Shown here one piece after another: positions 24,923 to 36,869 of a stretch of 64,000 bases of DNA. This stretch comes from Ophiodon elongatus. Its lineage: Eukaryota > Chordata > Actinopteri > Perciformes > Hexagrammidae. Under the pieces are notes generated by a model. That model saw only the letters and a list, made by a program, of their open reading frames with translations, was not told the DNA's origin and ran no database searches. A program made the position numbers and the translations under genes. Numbering within the stretch: position 1 is the stretch's first letter; every line of letters starts with the position of its first letter. The stretch is from contig JACSYO010001795.1 of the NCBI GenBank assembly GCA_016806645.1, positions 313,501-377,500 on the forward strand. The letters run 5' to 3'.

Positions 24923-27380
24923 TTTATTTTTTTATTTTTTCTCCCAGGGGTTCCCCTAAATTTCTTAACCAGTGTACCCCAAAGCCCCCTGCTCAGGGGG
25001 CTCTCGTGTAGATGGGGTTTTAAAGGACAGCTTAGTCTTTTTCTCCTTTTTGTGTGGTGTGAAAATGTAACATATCACCATGAAACTTCCAGTTCATTAC
25101 TTACATTAAGATCATATATTTTTATATTACTATTTTTCTGAGATTCTATGTTTAATATGTTTTAATGTAAATGCTAAATTCTAACTTTTGGTGAATTTAA
25201 GAGAAATCTACAGACACGAACAGACAAAGTAGTAAAATATACACCTACATGTGTATTTTGGATGTTTTCTTTCCACTAATCAGAAAGAAGACATGTTCTG
25301 GAAGCAAAGTAGCCCAGAATCTCTCATTGACCAGAGCATGTACGATGTTGTTTGTGCCTGGGGTGTCTCCTCTGAACAAAATCATTACCTGAAGTTCAAC
25401 ATGTCATATCTCTAAAACTTAAAGGTTCCAGTCAGTCGGTCTTATCATTCTCCCGGCTTGTTGCCGTCCATCATAAGACAACGTAATTTGCGCTATCAAT
25501 CATTTTTCTAATCATGGATGTCAAAAGTGGTGGATATCTCAATTTGGAAATAAAGTTCCCCTCTGGGGATTCCTCCCTCCCTATAGAGCAGTTTGGCTCT
25601 CAATGGGACTGAGCCCACAGACAATTCTATCATTTTCTTTTTGTCTTGATCCAATTTTCATTCTGGGTGATTTCGTTTCAGCCTATCTGCTAAAGTAGCG
25701 TTTGTTTCCTCTGACCCTGAAATACCTGTAGTGGTGCTCCTCAGATTGTGATGAAGTCCAAATAAAGGAAGGGCATTGCAGAGTGCGAGCTCCGAGCCTG
25801 AATGAAACACATACATGGAGGCACGCAGGAGCACGAACACCCACGGCCGGCTCTGACCCGGAATAAACACGACGGGTTATTAGGTACTAGGTATTAGGTT
25901 TATTAATGTATATTCCACCCAAGGGGCAGATGTAGGAGGGTTGTTGTGTTGACTCAAAGCAAGTCAACCCACGTCAAACAATTACTGCATTCACCACATG
26001 CTCCTACCATGTAAAACACAGCTGTTAACCAGGAGATCCTTTCCCATCTTGTGTACTGCCGGTCAGCTGGAGCGGCCCGCTGATGGAAAATAAAAATAAA
26101 TAACAAAAGTGGAGATATTTCAAGCTTTAGCTACAGCTGTATCGAATAATTTCATAGCTTCATTCATGACGTTGAAATTCAAATTCCAAACCAACGTTCA
26201 GATGCTTTCCCCCATGCCTTCCTGTGTCTATTCATTGTGTTTAAACCCCAGTATTTCTGCATAGATGCAGATCAAGATTCAATCCGATGTATCCCTTTTT
26301 CAAATTGAGGATTTGGTTTCAGGGTGTTGATAGGATGAAATATGACGACAGACATTCAAAGCTTCAACCTCAATAGAAGCATTGCATCTGTAAAAGAGAG
26401 CAGAGAGCAAGACAGAGACGAAGAGATGGGAGAAAGAGAAGAGCTAACAGGAAATGATGAAAGTGATGAAGATGGGTAAAGACAGAGACAAGAGACAAGT
26501 ACCAGTTTTATATTTTTATTTTGGGACCCCTTACTGAAAAACCATATCGCCTTGCCAGAACACCATGCCACCAGAAAGAACATTTCATAGATACGCTGCT
26601 GGTCCACCGCTATATAGAAACAATGAGCGAGCCATCAGAGCTGAAATAGTGTTGTGCTGTTACGGGAAGTAGGCGAGGTGTTTACAGTGTGATGATGTCA
26701 AAGGGGTCACCAACACTGACCTCTGTTACAGTAGCAGTCTAATGACTGTCGACCCGGTAACTTTGTCTCCTGTCTGCTTTGATTAATGACTTCCTAGAAT
26801 GTCACCCTTTGTGGGTTTTTCAAGCGCTGTCGACTGTGACTCAGGCCACAAATGGAAAAAGTGCCATTAACACGCTTAAAACGTTTTCATATATAAAGAC
26901 ACAATACCCTCTTAAACAATGCAGTGTTCCATTATTTAAAAAAAACACAGGATTTATTTTACGATATCCGTTCTGAGAGACGGACACTGAAAACCTCTTT
27001 CAGATGACGCGATGAGAGCGTATTGGCCTCTTTGCCGCCGATGGTCGTGTCACAGGAAAGGATGTTCTCTTCCACGGTTCCCAGCATTCTCCTCCGGGTC
27101 TTCCTTCAAGGCCTACACCCCTCTAGTCTCGCTGCTCCTTCAGGAGCTACTCAACTCTTTCTTGAAGTTGTCGTCTCTCGGCTGTTGTGTCTGTGTTCGC
27201 ATGTCGTGTTAGTTTCTTTAAATCGTGACACGGCGTGCCTTCTTTGAACACGCACTGTGCTTCAATGGAGACGCCGCACAGCTCTCTCTTTCTACCTCTC
27301 GCTCTCATCTCATCACAGACAAGGTGCTGCTAATGCCTGTCACGTCTGAGACACGGCCGTCTTCACCCGAGGGAAAACAA
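24923..27380. other. Unique DNA, no gene seen
   Basis: About 2.4 kb with no recognised repeat, RNA gene or exon. Frames are 87 codons or less. A purine-rich stretch (AGAGAGCAGAGAGCAAGAC) lies at 26393-26450. Confidence 0.5.
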
Positions 27381-27412
27381 CACGCACGCACGCACGCACG
27401 CACGCACGCGCG
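27381..27412. repeat. (ACGC)n microsatellite
   Basis: Seven or so ACGC units ending in CGCGC; alternating purine-pyrimidine and therefore Z-DNA prone. Confidence 0.95.
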
Positions 27413-27444
27413 CTACTTATCCGATGATAGCATCGGATAAGTAG
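27413..27444. repeat. Perfect 14-bp stem hairpin
   Basis: CTACTTATCCGATG (27413-27426), loop ATAG, and the exact complement at 27431-27444. It directly follows the ACGC tract. Confidence 0.95.
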
Positions 27445-27756
27445 TCATGTCTTTATTCAAGACCTCCATTATTTTCCAAAGAAAATGACAAGAGAGAGAG
27501 AGGAAGAGAATTCTATATATAAGAGTTCAAATTGAAATCCAGTAGGTTTACAGGAAATCAAACCCTATTATAGTTATTTATGGTATTTTTTCTTTTTTCT
27601 ACATCCATTATATATATATAGGGTTTTAGATTTTATTTTCAAACAGCCACTGGAAACACAATGTATTAAACAAACCTAGGACTTTGTCCAGGAGACCTGT
27701 GTTAGTGTCTCGTGCAAAACTAAAAGTAAACATTGACATTTTGCCACCTGATCAAT

Positions 27757-27906
27757 GAGTCACGTGAATCGTTTGTGTCTTCGTCACTTGAGTCCTTAGT
27801 GTCATTAGTCGTGTGAATTAGTCACTCGGTAGTGACATGAGTCATTGGTCGTCTGAGTTGTTAGTGTCGTTAGTCACGTGAGTTACCTGAGTCATGTGAG
27901 TCGTTG
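27757..27906. repeat. Degenerate GAGTCACGTGA tandem repeat
   Basis: Successive irregular variants of GAGTCACGTGAATCGTT and TTAGTGTCGTTAGTC spaced about 25-35 bases apart. CACGTG E-boxes occur at 27761 and near 27877. Confidence 0.7.
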
Positions 27907-27934
27907 CTTATTTGTACACACTTCCATGTAGTAC

Positions 27935-28070
27935 ACAAAACCAAGACGACGATGGCCAAAAACCAAGATGACGACTTGCAAAATACTAAACTTGAGGCTT
28001 TAAAACGGTAGTCTGCAAACCAACGAGTGATGTCACAGTGACTACGTCCACTTCTTATATACAGTCTGTG
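27935..28070 (-). repeat. Family A dispersed repeat, head fragment
   Basis: The reverse complement begins CAGACTGTATATAAGAAG and carries GACGTAGTCACTGTGACATC, matching the family A head, but the CRE is mutated (TGACATCA). About 135 bases are retained. Confidence 0.7.
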
Positions 28071-28249
28071 GCAATGCGTGCATTTTGACAGGGGAGTGTT
28101 GTCTCAAATCAAACACTCACTGGAATGACTATCGGCGCTTTTAGCTAAAAAGCTAGCGGCACAGAATCATTACAGACTGCTAAACAAACACAATTATCAA
28201 TACTAATGGTTTCTATCCAACAACATATTAGTGATAGTTACGTTTCTAT

Positions 28250-28345
28250 AGTGCGGCGTTCACTGGACCAACCACAACGGCGGCTGGAACCTCGCCCTCC
28301 GCTACGTAGCCAAGATGGCGACCGTTGAGGGTGAGTGTGTGTCTG
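28250..28345 (+). promoter_or_regulatory. GC-rich patch with YY1-like site and splice-donor-like sequence
   Basis: GC-rich, CpG-containing sequence includes CCAAGATGGCGACCG (28310-28324), a strong match to the YY1 promoter motif. Its ATG (28315) could start a tiny exon, MATVE, before GTGAGT at 28331. No downstream exon was recognised, so a chance match or a repeat fragment is equally possible. Confidence 0.25.
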
Positions 28346-29220
28346 GTATTCCACACTTATGAGTACACCGTCTGGGTAATAGTGCACTGCATTTTGCCAT
28401 ACTTGTCAGTGTAAACGCACTTAAAATAAGACTTCAAATAGCAAGCGTAATAAGTACTTGAATCGAGACAGAGCAAACATGTTTTCTGTGACAAAAAGGC
28501 TTTTTTAGATTATTCATCCATTCTTTTCGTGTAGAAAACAGTTATTCATGCTGTTAGCTGTCAAGCAAATCCTGATGCCTTTGGACCAATCAGAGGGCTG
28601 AGTTCCTGTCTTGTTAACCAATCAAGAGGCTGTGTTTTCTACTGTGTGGCAGCACTGATCTCAAAGGGAATATTGTGAGATGAAAAAAAGGATATTATGT
28701 GGTAATAATGTATGAAATGGCAATAGCGGTCGAATAAATGCTCAGGCAGCATCAAATGCACATTTAGGAAAAGTCGTGGGCCCAAATGCGCGTCGTTTTG
28801 TTGCATCATAAAGCCCACGCGGTCTGTCAGGCCGTCTCGGTGCTCCTAGTGTTGAGGGATAAACACTTAGGTGCCGTGCTGCTGTGTGAACATGATGGAC
28901 TGACTTTCTGTGGCTGTGTCTGTGCCTCTTTATTTACCACAAAGGAGTCTGAATGCGAGATTTCTTTTTTTATATTTCAATATCACATCACTTAGTTGTA
29001 CACACCGTGCACGCTCGTGCCACTTTGGACTACTGCAGCAAAGTGATGGATGGCAGATGCCTGGAGCTCACGTTGACTTTTCACTGCGCTACTTCACATT
29101 GTCACTCTCACGCCTCCCTGTGTGACATCAGAGCACTTCATATTCATTCACGTCAGTCCCTTCCAGCCGCCACTATGTGGGAAATGTGTATAATATATTA
29201 TTTCCAGCCTCCCACCTTCA

Positions 29221-29222
<2 letters not shown>
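28346..29222. other. Unique DNA, no gene seen
   Basis: No repeat or exon recognised. Frames running into the GT tract are artefacts. Confidence 0.45.
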
Positions 29223-29280
<58 letters not shown>

Positions 29281-29289
29281 TGTGTGTGT

Positions 29290-29364
<75 letters not shown>

Positions 29365-29423
29365 TGTTTGTGTGTGTCTGTGTGTGTGTGTGTGTGTGTG
29401 CGTGTGTTTGTGCGTGTGTGTGT
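29223..29423. repeat. Compound (GT)n tract with GC steps
   Basis: About 200 bases of GT repeats interrupted by GCGC, CTG and TTTG units; two similar sub-blocks suggest an internal duplication. Confidence 0.97.
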
Positions 29424-29512
29424 CATCGGCAAGGCCGGATGCAGCCCCACTCGTCAGCTGTTTAACCCCAGAGCAACGTAGAAGTGAAGGAGAGCTTGTC
29501 AGCGTGAGGCGT

Positions 29513-29847
29513 CTCTTTCTGAGGATCTTTCTGAGGATCTTTCCGTGGATCTTTCTGAGGATCTTTCTGAGGATCTTTCCGTGGATCTTTCTGAGGATCT
29601 TTCCGTGGATCTTTCTGAGGATCTTTCTGTGGATCTTTCTGTGGATCTTTGTGAGGATCTTTCTGTGGATCTTTCTGAGGATCTTTCTGAGGATCTTTCT
29701 GTGGATCTTTCTGAGGATCTTTCTGAGGATCTTTTGAGGATCTTTCTGTGGATCTTTCTGAGGATCTTTCTGTGGATCTTTCTGTGGATCTTTCTGTGGA
29801 TCTTTCTGAGGATCTTTCTGTGGATCTTTCTGAGGATCTTTCTGTGG
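29513..29847. repeat. 12-bp minisatellite, about 28 copies
   Basis: Units TGAGGATCTTTC and TGTGGATCTTTC (few CGTGGATCTTTC) alternate irregularly. Because 12 is divisible by three, it keeps frames open on both strands (Asp-Leu-Ser-Glu and Lys-Asp-Pro-Gln repeats). An 11-base unit near 29730 shifts the frame, which argues against a protein function. Confidence 0.97.
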
Positions 29848-30785
29848 AGTTCACGGTCACTGTGGGCCGTCCAGTGCTGTGGAAGAGAAACATGTGGCTG
29901 TGGTTTGGTAAGAGATGGTTACATTTCTTTAACCACGGATGCTTTTTTGCTGACATTTATCTGAGCACTGTAACTCAAACAGTTTCTTAAGCAGCTGACG
30001 GAGCTCGCTTGTTAACTATTTGCAGGATTTGGGCTTTAAGATCGGGATGTCACACCACTCCCTGGTCTTGAACCCAAGGCTGTTTTCTTTTGGTGCGGCA
30101 TTTCTGGGCATGAAGACAAAATGATGGAGGACAGTTTTTTTTCAGACAGCACAATGTGGTTCCTTTAGTGCAGTAGGTAATTTACCCAAAGGTTTTTGCA
30201 ATAAAATATTTTTTTTGTTCTTCTGTTTGTAAAGTAAAAAGATATGTTGGTATTTGGTATTAAGATAATATCATAATAACATAATAAAGTTAGCAATACA
30301 CTGCCATATAGTTCTTATTCAATTTATACTATTTGAAAATTGTAATTAAATTACATCAACATAATACGACTTGTTGGCTAGCTAAGCTACAAGCTAAGCT
30401 AAAGGGGTAAGTCAGTATAAGCTGCTGTTGTCCTGACTGCATTTTGTCAAGAAGTCAAATCATTTAAAGTAAAATGCTGCTGTTCACCACACTCAGAAGA
30501 ACAAACCAAATGGAATGAGGGAGGACAAACAAGGACGAATGACCATCACTGCGTACGTCTTCAGAGGGGGCGGGGGCACTGTCCTATACACTCCTTCCCC
30601 ATAGTTCCCTCTATATCATTGCCCTCTCTCCCTCTCTCCGGCTACTGAATAACAATGCAACACATTAAACAGTCTCGAGAGGGGATACGGCTAACAAGAC
30701 TCAGCAGTCACTGGCTGCCTACCAATAGAGGCTTATGGCATAAGAGAGAGATTAAAGTGGTTCAACTAACCCTCTCTGGCCTTCT
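29848..30785. other. Unique DNA, no gene seen
   Basis: No feature apart from a GCTAGCTAAGCTACAAGC stretch at 30375 resembling family D. Confidence 0.45.
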
Positions 30786-30815
30786 GGGGGGGGGGGGGGG
30801 GGAGAGGAGGAGGAG

Positions 30816-30847
<32 letters not shown>
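30786..30847. repeat. 62-base pure purine tract
   Basis: Seventeen G, then GA/GGA repeats, with no pyrimidine on the plus strand. Capable of triplex or quadruplex structure. Confidence 0.95.
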
Positions 30848-32635
30848 CTGCTTTATTGGGTGGAAGGAACCAAAACTATGGAATGAAGTTTTTGGACTGT
30901 TTGAACTTGCACACACACCTTGAGCCAATTTCTGAAACTGAGATGTCTGTGTCTTTTTATCACTTATTCCAGCACATACTATCCTCACGTGTGTCATTTG
31001 TTTAATCAGTACACAAACAGTTATTAGTACTAGTGAAGCAAATCCTCTTTTATATTGTAAATGCGCAGGTATGATATAGGTATTTTCTCATCAATCTCAG
31101 AACCCATTGACTGTCAGTCTGGAGAAGGTTTAGTCTCTGGGGGCATCGGACAATATTTCTGGTGTTCAGGTGTAGCCAGCTTATATCCGGGTGAATGGAT
31201 ATCCTGGCCAACACTTGTTCCAAGCGCCGATCCCGGTTTACAGTCCCATTAGCAACTTGAGACGCCAGCATGGAGTTGGAGTTGCTTCTACTACCGGATT
31301 GTTTCACAAGCTGCCAGTTTCCACTCTGAATAGTCAGACGATAGCCGATTGGTATGACATTTCTGTCTGTAGAGGTACAGGGCTCTAAAATACATATATA
31401 TATACATAGTGTAAGAAAACATGCTGCAGATGTTCACCATATTTAATCTAATTGAAGCTAATTCCAGTCTGTACATTTGCTCAAACGTACTGCCGAGATG
31501 CATTCAACACAAGACATAATTAGTTATTTGGATCCATCGGTAAACAGACTCAAGGCAAACACTCTGCAGCTTTGCTCGAGCTCTTCCCACTGAGACAGCA
31601 GCAGAAGCAGGCCTGTGACTTACCAGTTTAAACACCTGGAACAGCTGGAGTACGCTGGGAAACGGCGTCTCTTCCTTAAAATAACTCCCCTCAAGTTGTC
31701 CTTAAGCAAGGCACTGTACCTCCAAGTGGGAGAAGAGCTCCTTTAAAAAGAAGCAAACATCTTCACCAAACCCAGTCCGGTGGAATTATGATTCAAATAA
31801 ATGTAAATGTGTGAATCTGCTCCAAACACAATTACGGGTTCAATCATGAATTAGAAACACTGAAAAACAAAAGTAAACTGCGACTGAGCCATGGGTGGAA
31901 GTGGAACCAGAATGGAAATTACTCCCACCCACAACATTTAGGGGAAAGAAAATGGAATAAAACACAAGTAGAGGGTGGAATCTTTCTGAAAGCTGTGCTG
32001 GCGCCGAGTTTTGTGTTTCTGCGTGGAGGGATTTAATGCTTCACTTTTCACAGAGTACATAAAGAACAAGTGTCTGAGTCTTTAGACTAAAAGGCTGAAG
32101 TGGAGAACAGAGACATTAAAAGTTCATGGCCGGGGTTTAAACTGTGTTTCAAGTAAAAGTAGGGAGTTACTTTTTGCCTGTGCTGTCCCTGAATCCAGAG
32201 CGGATTTTGAGGTCTACCTTTGAGGACCGCTTTAACTGTCAATGGTTCTACATAAACTATTCTGCAAGTTATTAGATTGCAGGTTTCTATGTGGTATACC
32301 CGATTCTTGATAAAAAAAAAGGAATTTAGTCTCGTATTTCAGTGTTTTGAGATGCTTTTGGAAGTCATCTCCATCATTTTTAGGGCAGTGTTAGCATCTT
32401 TACAACTCCCGGTAGACCGCGTGTAAGGCTTTTGATGTCAAGACAATCGCGCTTAAAGAAAGAAAACACTTTTCTTTTTATTAAAATAAGTGGAATTTCC
32501 TCATCAGAGATGCAGATCTAGTTTTAAAGAAACAAAAGAACAAGCAAAAAAAAAAACTTTTGCTCTCTTGCACAGAGTTAGATGAGCAGATTAATTTCAC
32601 TTTCATGTGTCTGTCCATTCAGAATGTGTCTGGAG
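30848..32635. other. Unique DNA, one possible repeat scrap
   Basis: No gene seen. At 31693-31730, GTTGTCCTTAAGCAAGGCAC resembles a motif common in fish repeats, but it stands alone here. Confidence 0.45.
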
Positions 32636-32639
32636 TTGA

Positions 32640-32830
32640 TTAGCTTAGCTTAGCATAAGGACCTCCTTCCAGCACCTCTAGAGCTCATTTATTAACACAT
32701 TTTTATCTTGGCTGTTTAATAGAAAAAAGTAATTGGTAAAGCAACAAGTTTAACGGGACTGTTTCGTGGCCAGGAGCGGCGGATTCCTGGAGTCTCGGCT
32801 AATTGTCCGGCAACATCACGGTGACGTCAG
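32640..32830 (-). repeat. Family D dispersed repeat, other half
   Basis: Contains TTAGCTTAGCTTAGCATAAG, CCAGCACCTCTAGAGCTCA, TTATTAACACATTTTTATC and TTTCGTGGCCAGGAGCGG in the order I recall for this teleost repeat. The TTAGC block is the complement of the one at 23040. Confidence 0.55.
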
Positions 32831-34035
32831 GACATTTAAAAACAGCACTTTTTTATTTTTTAATCCAAGTGTAGATACGCATTAGACGAGATTGAACGTG
32901 TTTATTAGTGAGAACTGCTTAATATCTTCTTCTTCTTGACATTTGTCAAAATACCAAACCGCATCACAGCAAAGATCTGCTGGGGAGCGAGACGGACGTC
33001 ATCTGACAAAATCAACATAAATCCATGTTGACAAAGGCTCTGCTGTGTCTTTGTCTGTATTGGCCATTAAGGTGATCGATGGAGACAGGAAGTCCTTAAC
33101 GTTATTTGACACCCCACACTGGGATTATGTTGTCATTTTGCAAAAGCTCAGTTTTCCTTCTGTGGCAAGAAAAACACACGCAGACAAATTCAACCGGAGT
33201 CTAGTGTGGTTGTTTACTCCTGCATGCATTATTTTGCTAAACTAATATAGCTTGCTGCAGGCGTGAATTGTTTAATTTTCTTTTTGTTTTTTAAGAGCAT
33301 TGATGTATAGTCATTAGTTTCTAAATGGTTACTAATCCATAGCTAACAATTTAACAACAGTGTTCATACTTATAAAGAGCACATCTGCCAGTTAACTGAA
33401 GGATGGATGTTCCTTTGGTGAAAGCTGCTTATCTTGTGCATCAAAATCCAAACGACATGAAGCTAAAATATAAATATTTAAAAAGTCCTTCCTCCTCTCA
33501 CTTAGTTTCTCTAATGGACCTGAGAAGAAAATCTAACTTTTTTTTCCCAATATCATATCCATAAATAACTTCCTCTCTCATTGCCCACACACATTGTACT
33601 TCCATCCTCCTTCTCTTCCAGCTCCTCTCTTCCTCTTTGTTTCCTGTCACGTCTCTCTCTCTTCTTGGTTTCGTCTCGTTTTTTTTTTACTCCTACTTTC
33701 CTCAATGTCTTTCTCTCTCTTTTATGTTTCTGTCTGTCTCTTAAATCCAGCAGCTAAATCACAGTGCTGTGCTGCCTAGAACTGAGGAACAATCCGTGTA
33801 TGTATGAGTGGGCTTTCTCTGCATACAAGCTTTGGGGAAAGGTTTGTATTTTTATTTCTACAAAACCCATCAAGCAAAACACCCACGTAACAAATCTCCT
33901 TTCTCTACAGAAAGGCCAAAAGAAATGCTGCGTTTAAAAGTCAAAGCTATCTTACGCTCATCAACATATCTTATCAGGTTAGTTGATTTATGGCTGACTC
34001 CACTCTAAATGTACCTCCAGCCAACCCGCGACACC
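32831..34035. other. Unique DNA, no gene seen
   Basis: CT-rich between 33600 and 33730. No exon or repeat recognised. Confidence 0.45.
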
Positions 34036-34085
34036 TGTAGCTAACCCTGTAGCTAACCCTGTAGCTAACCCTGTAGCTAACCCTG
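34036..34085. repeat. 12-bp tandem repeat with telomere-like core
   Basis: Four copies of CTGTAGCTAACC. The TAACCC-like core recurs every 12 bases rather than every 6, so this is not a telomere remnant. Confidence 0.9.
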
Positions 34086-34224
34086 CTGATACGGATGCTG
34101 TCTCACAGTTAGTCAGACAGCCCTGTGAATAATAGTATATAATCTATTAGAACTATACACAGTGAGCAAGTATGTACAGGAATTTAACTCCACTTGTTTG
34201 CGTTACTTTACATTAGGGTCAATA

Positions 34225-34636
34225 GCATAGACTGTATAAGAAGTGGAGGTAGTCATCGTGCTGTAACCCATTTTGAAGCCTTGAGTTCGTCGTCGCCATC
34301 TTGTTTTTTTTCCGCAACCAATGAACAGAAGTGACCATCTTTGGAATGTGGAGGAGTGACTCTGGTAGCGGCAGCGACCTGTCAATCCCCTTGTAGCCCC
34401 GCCCTAAAGCATCCCCTGCTTTATGGTCTGTTTGACTCTAAATGGACCATAATTTAATAAATGAACATCATGCTGTATTGAAGAAGACTTGAAACTAGAG
34501 ATTGAGACATAAACTCATGTTTACAATGTTTATGAGGGAATAAATCAAGAGAGAAGTAGAGTCATTTTCTCATAAACCTCCATACAATATTTTTGCAAGC
34601 AGAGGAGTCGCCCCCTGATGGTCAGTAGAGACAGAA
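34225..34636 (+). repeat. Family A dispersed repeat, copy with head deletions
   Basis: Starts CATAGACTGTATAAGAAGTG, loses the CRE and part of the head, keeps a CGCCATCTTG site and has an internal block (34435-34570) almost identical to the copies at 3.6 and 42.8 kb. It breaks off after GTCAGTAGAGAC. Confidence 0.8.
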
Positions 34637-36035
34637 CCTGGTGAACAGGCACAAGAACTGATACTTCCGTGTCCAGCAACAGCCTCCAGGTCTGCTGTTC
34701 TCTCACAAACTACATGTGGTAAAGTCAAATAGCTGAGGGTGTCCAGCGACAGCCAGCCATTAAAGGAACACCTCTCAATTCATTTGATTGGACAATGGGG
34801 AAAAAACAGTAATGACGTCGGGCGCTTTACGGCACTCTTTGCATTCTGGGAAATGTAGGGATTTATTTTTACTAAAAGACAAGTGTATCTCTGCTGCATC
34901 CGTCTTGAGCATTCTTTTTTTAATCTCTCTTGCAAGTCGGATCACACAAAAACATTGTTCTATTATAAGATCTGCTTTTGTGATATTTAATTTTCTCGAA
35001 AGGAGGCTGATATATAAAGACGAAAGCGTATCACTGGTGTTATGATTGGAATTGAACTGAATAATAATGATACATGGCCAGCAGTGAAGAATGTTCTTGC
35101 ATTTTAAAGATACACCAAAGGATTTGTAGTACCCATTGTAAGCATACACAGTATTATGTATACTTAAATCAATGGCAAAGGGCTGAAACTTTAAGTGATC
35201 AAAGTGTGTATTTTTATACACTCATGTGACTGAAAAGAGGTGCAATTAACAGTTTGAATGGAAGGATTGCCTTACATAGTCTTACTGTTGTTTCAGAAGC
35301 CTTTATACTACCCGAAGGCCTACGTCTAAAAGAAGCACTGCGGTTTGCAGAAATGCCACAAAACAATATTTTATTTTGCTATCGAGTAAAGCACAAACAT
35401 GAAAGCTTGAAGGCTATTGAAGAACACAACTGCCTCCTTTTGTTTGCAGGGTGCAGAATTAACAGAAACCGTACAAATATGGAGAAATGTTTGAAAAAAA
35501 TATACTCAATGCAATAAAATATAAATGGCAGCTTCATTTGATTCTGCGCTGCTACAATTTTAATGAGTGAATGCATTAAATGAAGAAAGGACTCCAGCAG
35601 TGTTTTAAAGCGTGTTCTCGTACTGCATAGTTTATGCATCTTCTTCTTCTTTTACCCAAGATATGTGTCGTACTTTAGAACTAGATTCATGTATATTGCA
35701 GACGTGAACAACATTAAGCGCTGAAAGCAAACATATCACAGTCAGGGGATTTTGTTCTAACTTTCCATTTAAATAAACACTTTTTGCATGCGCAAGTAAA
35801 TTGCTGTTGACCTCGTGACCAAATCTGTTTCCATCCACTGCTGTAGAAGACAAAGGGTGAAATGGTTGGTGGTGCTGGTGGAGAGCATGGTGATGAAGTG
35901 CTCTCTGGTGTGGCCCGAGCTCTGCCCCCTAAACACGCCGCTCCCACACAGCCAAGATGCTTTATGAGTTATGTTCATGTATTCTGTGGAGCATTACGTT
36001 GGCCTTTCCCAACAGGAGGACTTGTGTGTGGCCTG
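34637..36035. other. No gene recognised; 148-codon frame noted
   Basis: A minus-strand frame of 148 codons (34775-35221) and an 87-codon plus frame (35254-35517) have no recognisable domain. I consider both non-coding. Confidence 0.45.
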
Positions 36036-36039
36036 AACA

Positions 36040-36230
36040 TAACCAAGTACTTTTTGTTGTTTTGTTTCAATTTGTTGGTCATTTCTCAGCCAAACCGTGA
36101 TGTTTTTACTAACAAATCATTTTCTGTGGCTGAGTGTGATACGTTTTGTCCGTTAACCACGTATTTTAAACGGCTTGAAAGTGCGACCGTTTTGCGTCCT
36201 AAAAAAAAAAAAGCTTCCCTCGAAATGTAA
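36040..36230 (+). repeat. Family C dispersed repeat
   Basis: CTGAACATAACCAAGTAC, then CAAACCGTGATGTTTTTACT, ending in an A run after CGACCGTTTTGCGTCC. Related to 19075-19205. An overlapping 122-codon frame is spurious. Confidence 0.55.
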
Positions 36231-36589
36231 TTGAGAGTGCAGCGCAGTCGTATGGCATCCAGTCATCCTGTAGGAGACGCAGCTCGCTGCCCACAAAGGA
36301 ACTTCTTGGATTCCGCTACAGCAGATAAAACATGATTAAGTGCTCTGGAAATAATGTTGATTCTAAATACAAACAATGATAACCACATTTTATGACAACA
36401 GCATTTGTCAGGGTTTTTGTTTCATACATGCATCCCACTTGTTTTTGCTCTTTCACAATAATTTCACTGTCCACATTTATATTTCTGTTCCGTCTATTTG
36501 TGTTCGTAGCACCACGGTGCCGATACCATGTACACATATTAAAAGTTCAAACACTTTCAGCAAGACGTCTGTGAACAATCTCTTTCATT

Positions 36590-36760
36590 TTTAAGTGCTT
36601 AGATTGTATGAATCCAATTTCCTGATGAGATACAAGCGCTGCATTGCTCTTTGAGAAATGCAGTCTGTTTTGGCGTTAATTGCATAAATAGCCAAAACTA
36701 ATTGTCAAATATTCTAAACACAGGACTAATGAACAAACAGCAGAGCTGAAGCTCTCTCTT
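36590..36760. promoter_or_regulatory. Candidate conserved non-coding element
   Basis: Unique sequence with dense homeodomain/POU-like sites: GTTAATTGCATAAATAG near 36675 and AACTAATTGTCAAAT near 36695. No repeat similarity and no coding frame. Low-confidence call from motif density only. Confidence 0.25.
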
Positions 36761-36869
36761 ATGTTTGATTATCTCCTACAGTTTACATTTTCTAAAATGT
36801 CTTAGTATATGTTAATAGTGTACCACTGTGTCCACTGGTTTGGAGACTGAAGTGTGTTTTGTTTATGTT

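Noticed and set aside
29462..29990. Repetitive Asp-Leu-Ser-Glu and Lys-Asp-Pro-Gln frames
   Set aside because: Artefact of the 12-bp array; an 11-base unit breaks the plus frames internally.
34036..34085. Interstitial telomere repeat
   Set aside because: TAACCC-like cores are present but the period is 12 (CTGTAGCTAACC), not 6.
34775..35221. 148-codon minus frame in AT-rich DNA
   Set aside because: Composition tracks local AT content; no motif, no recognisable family.
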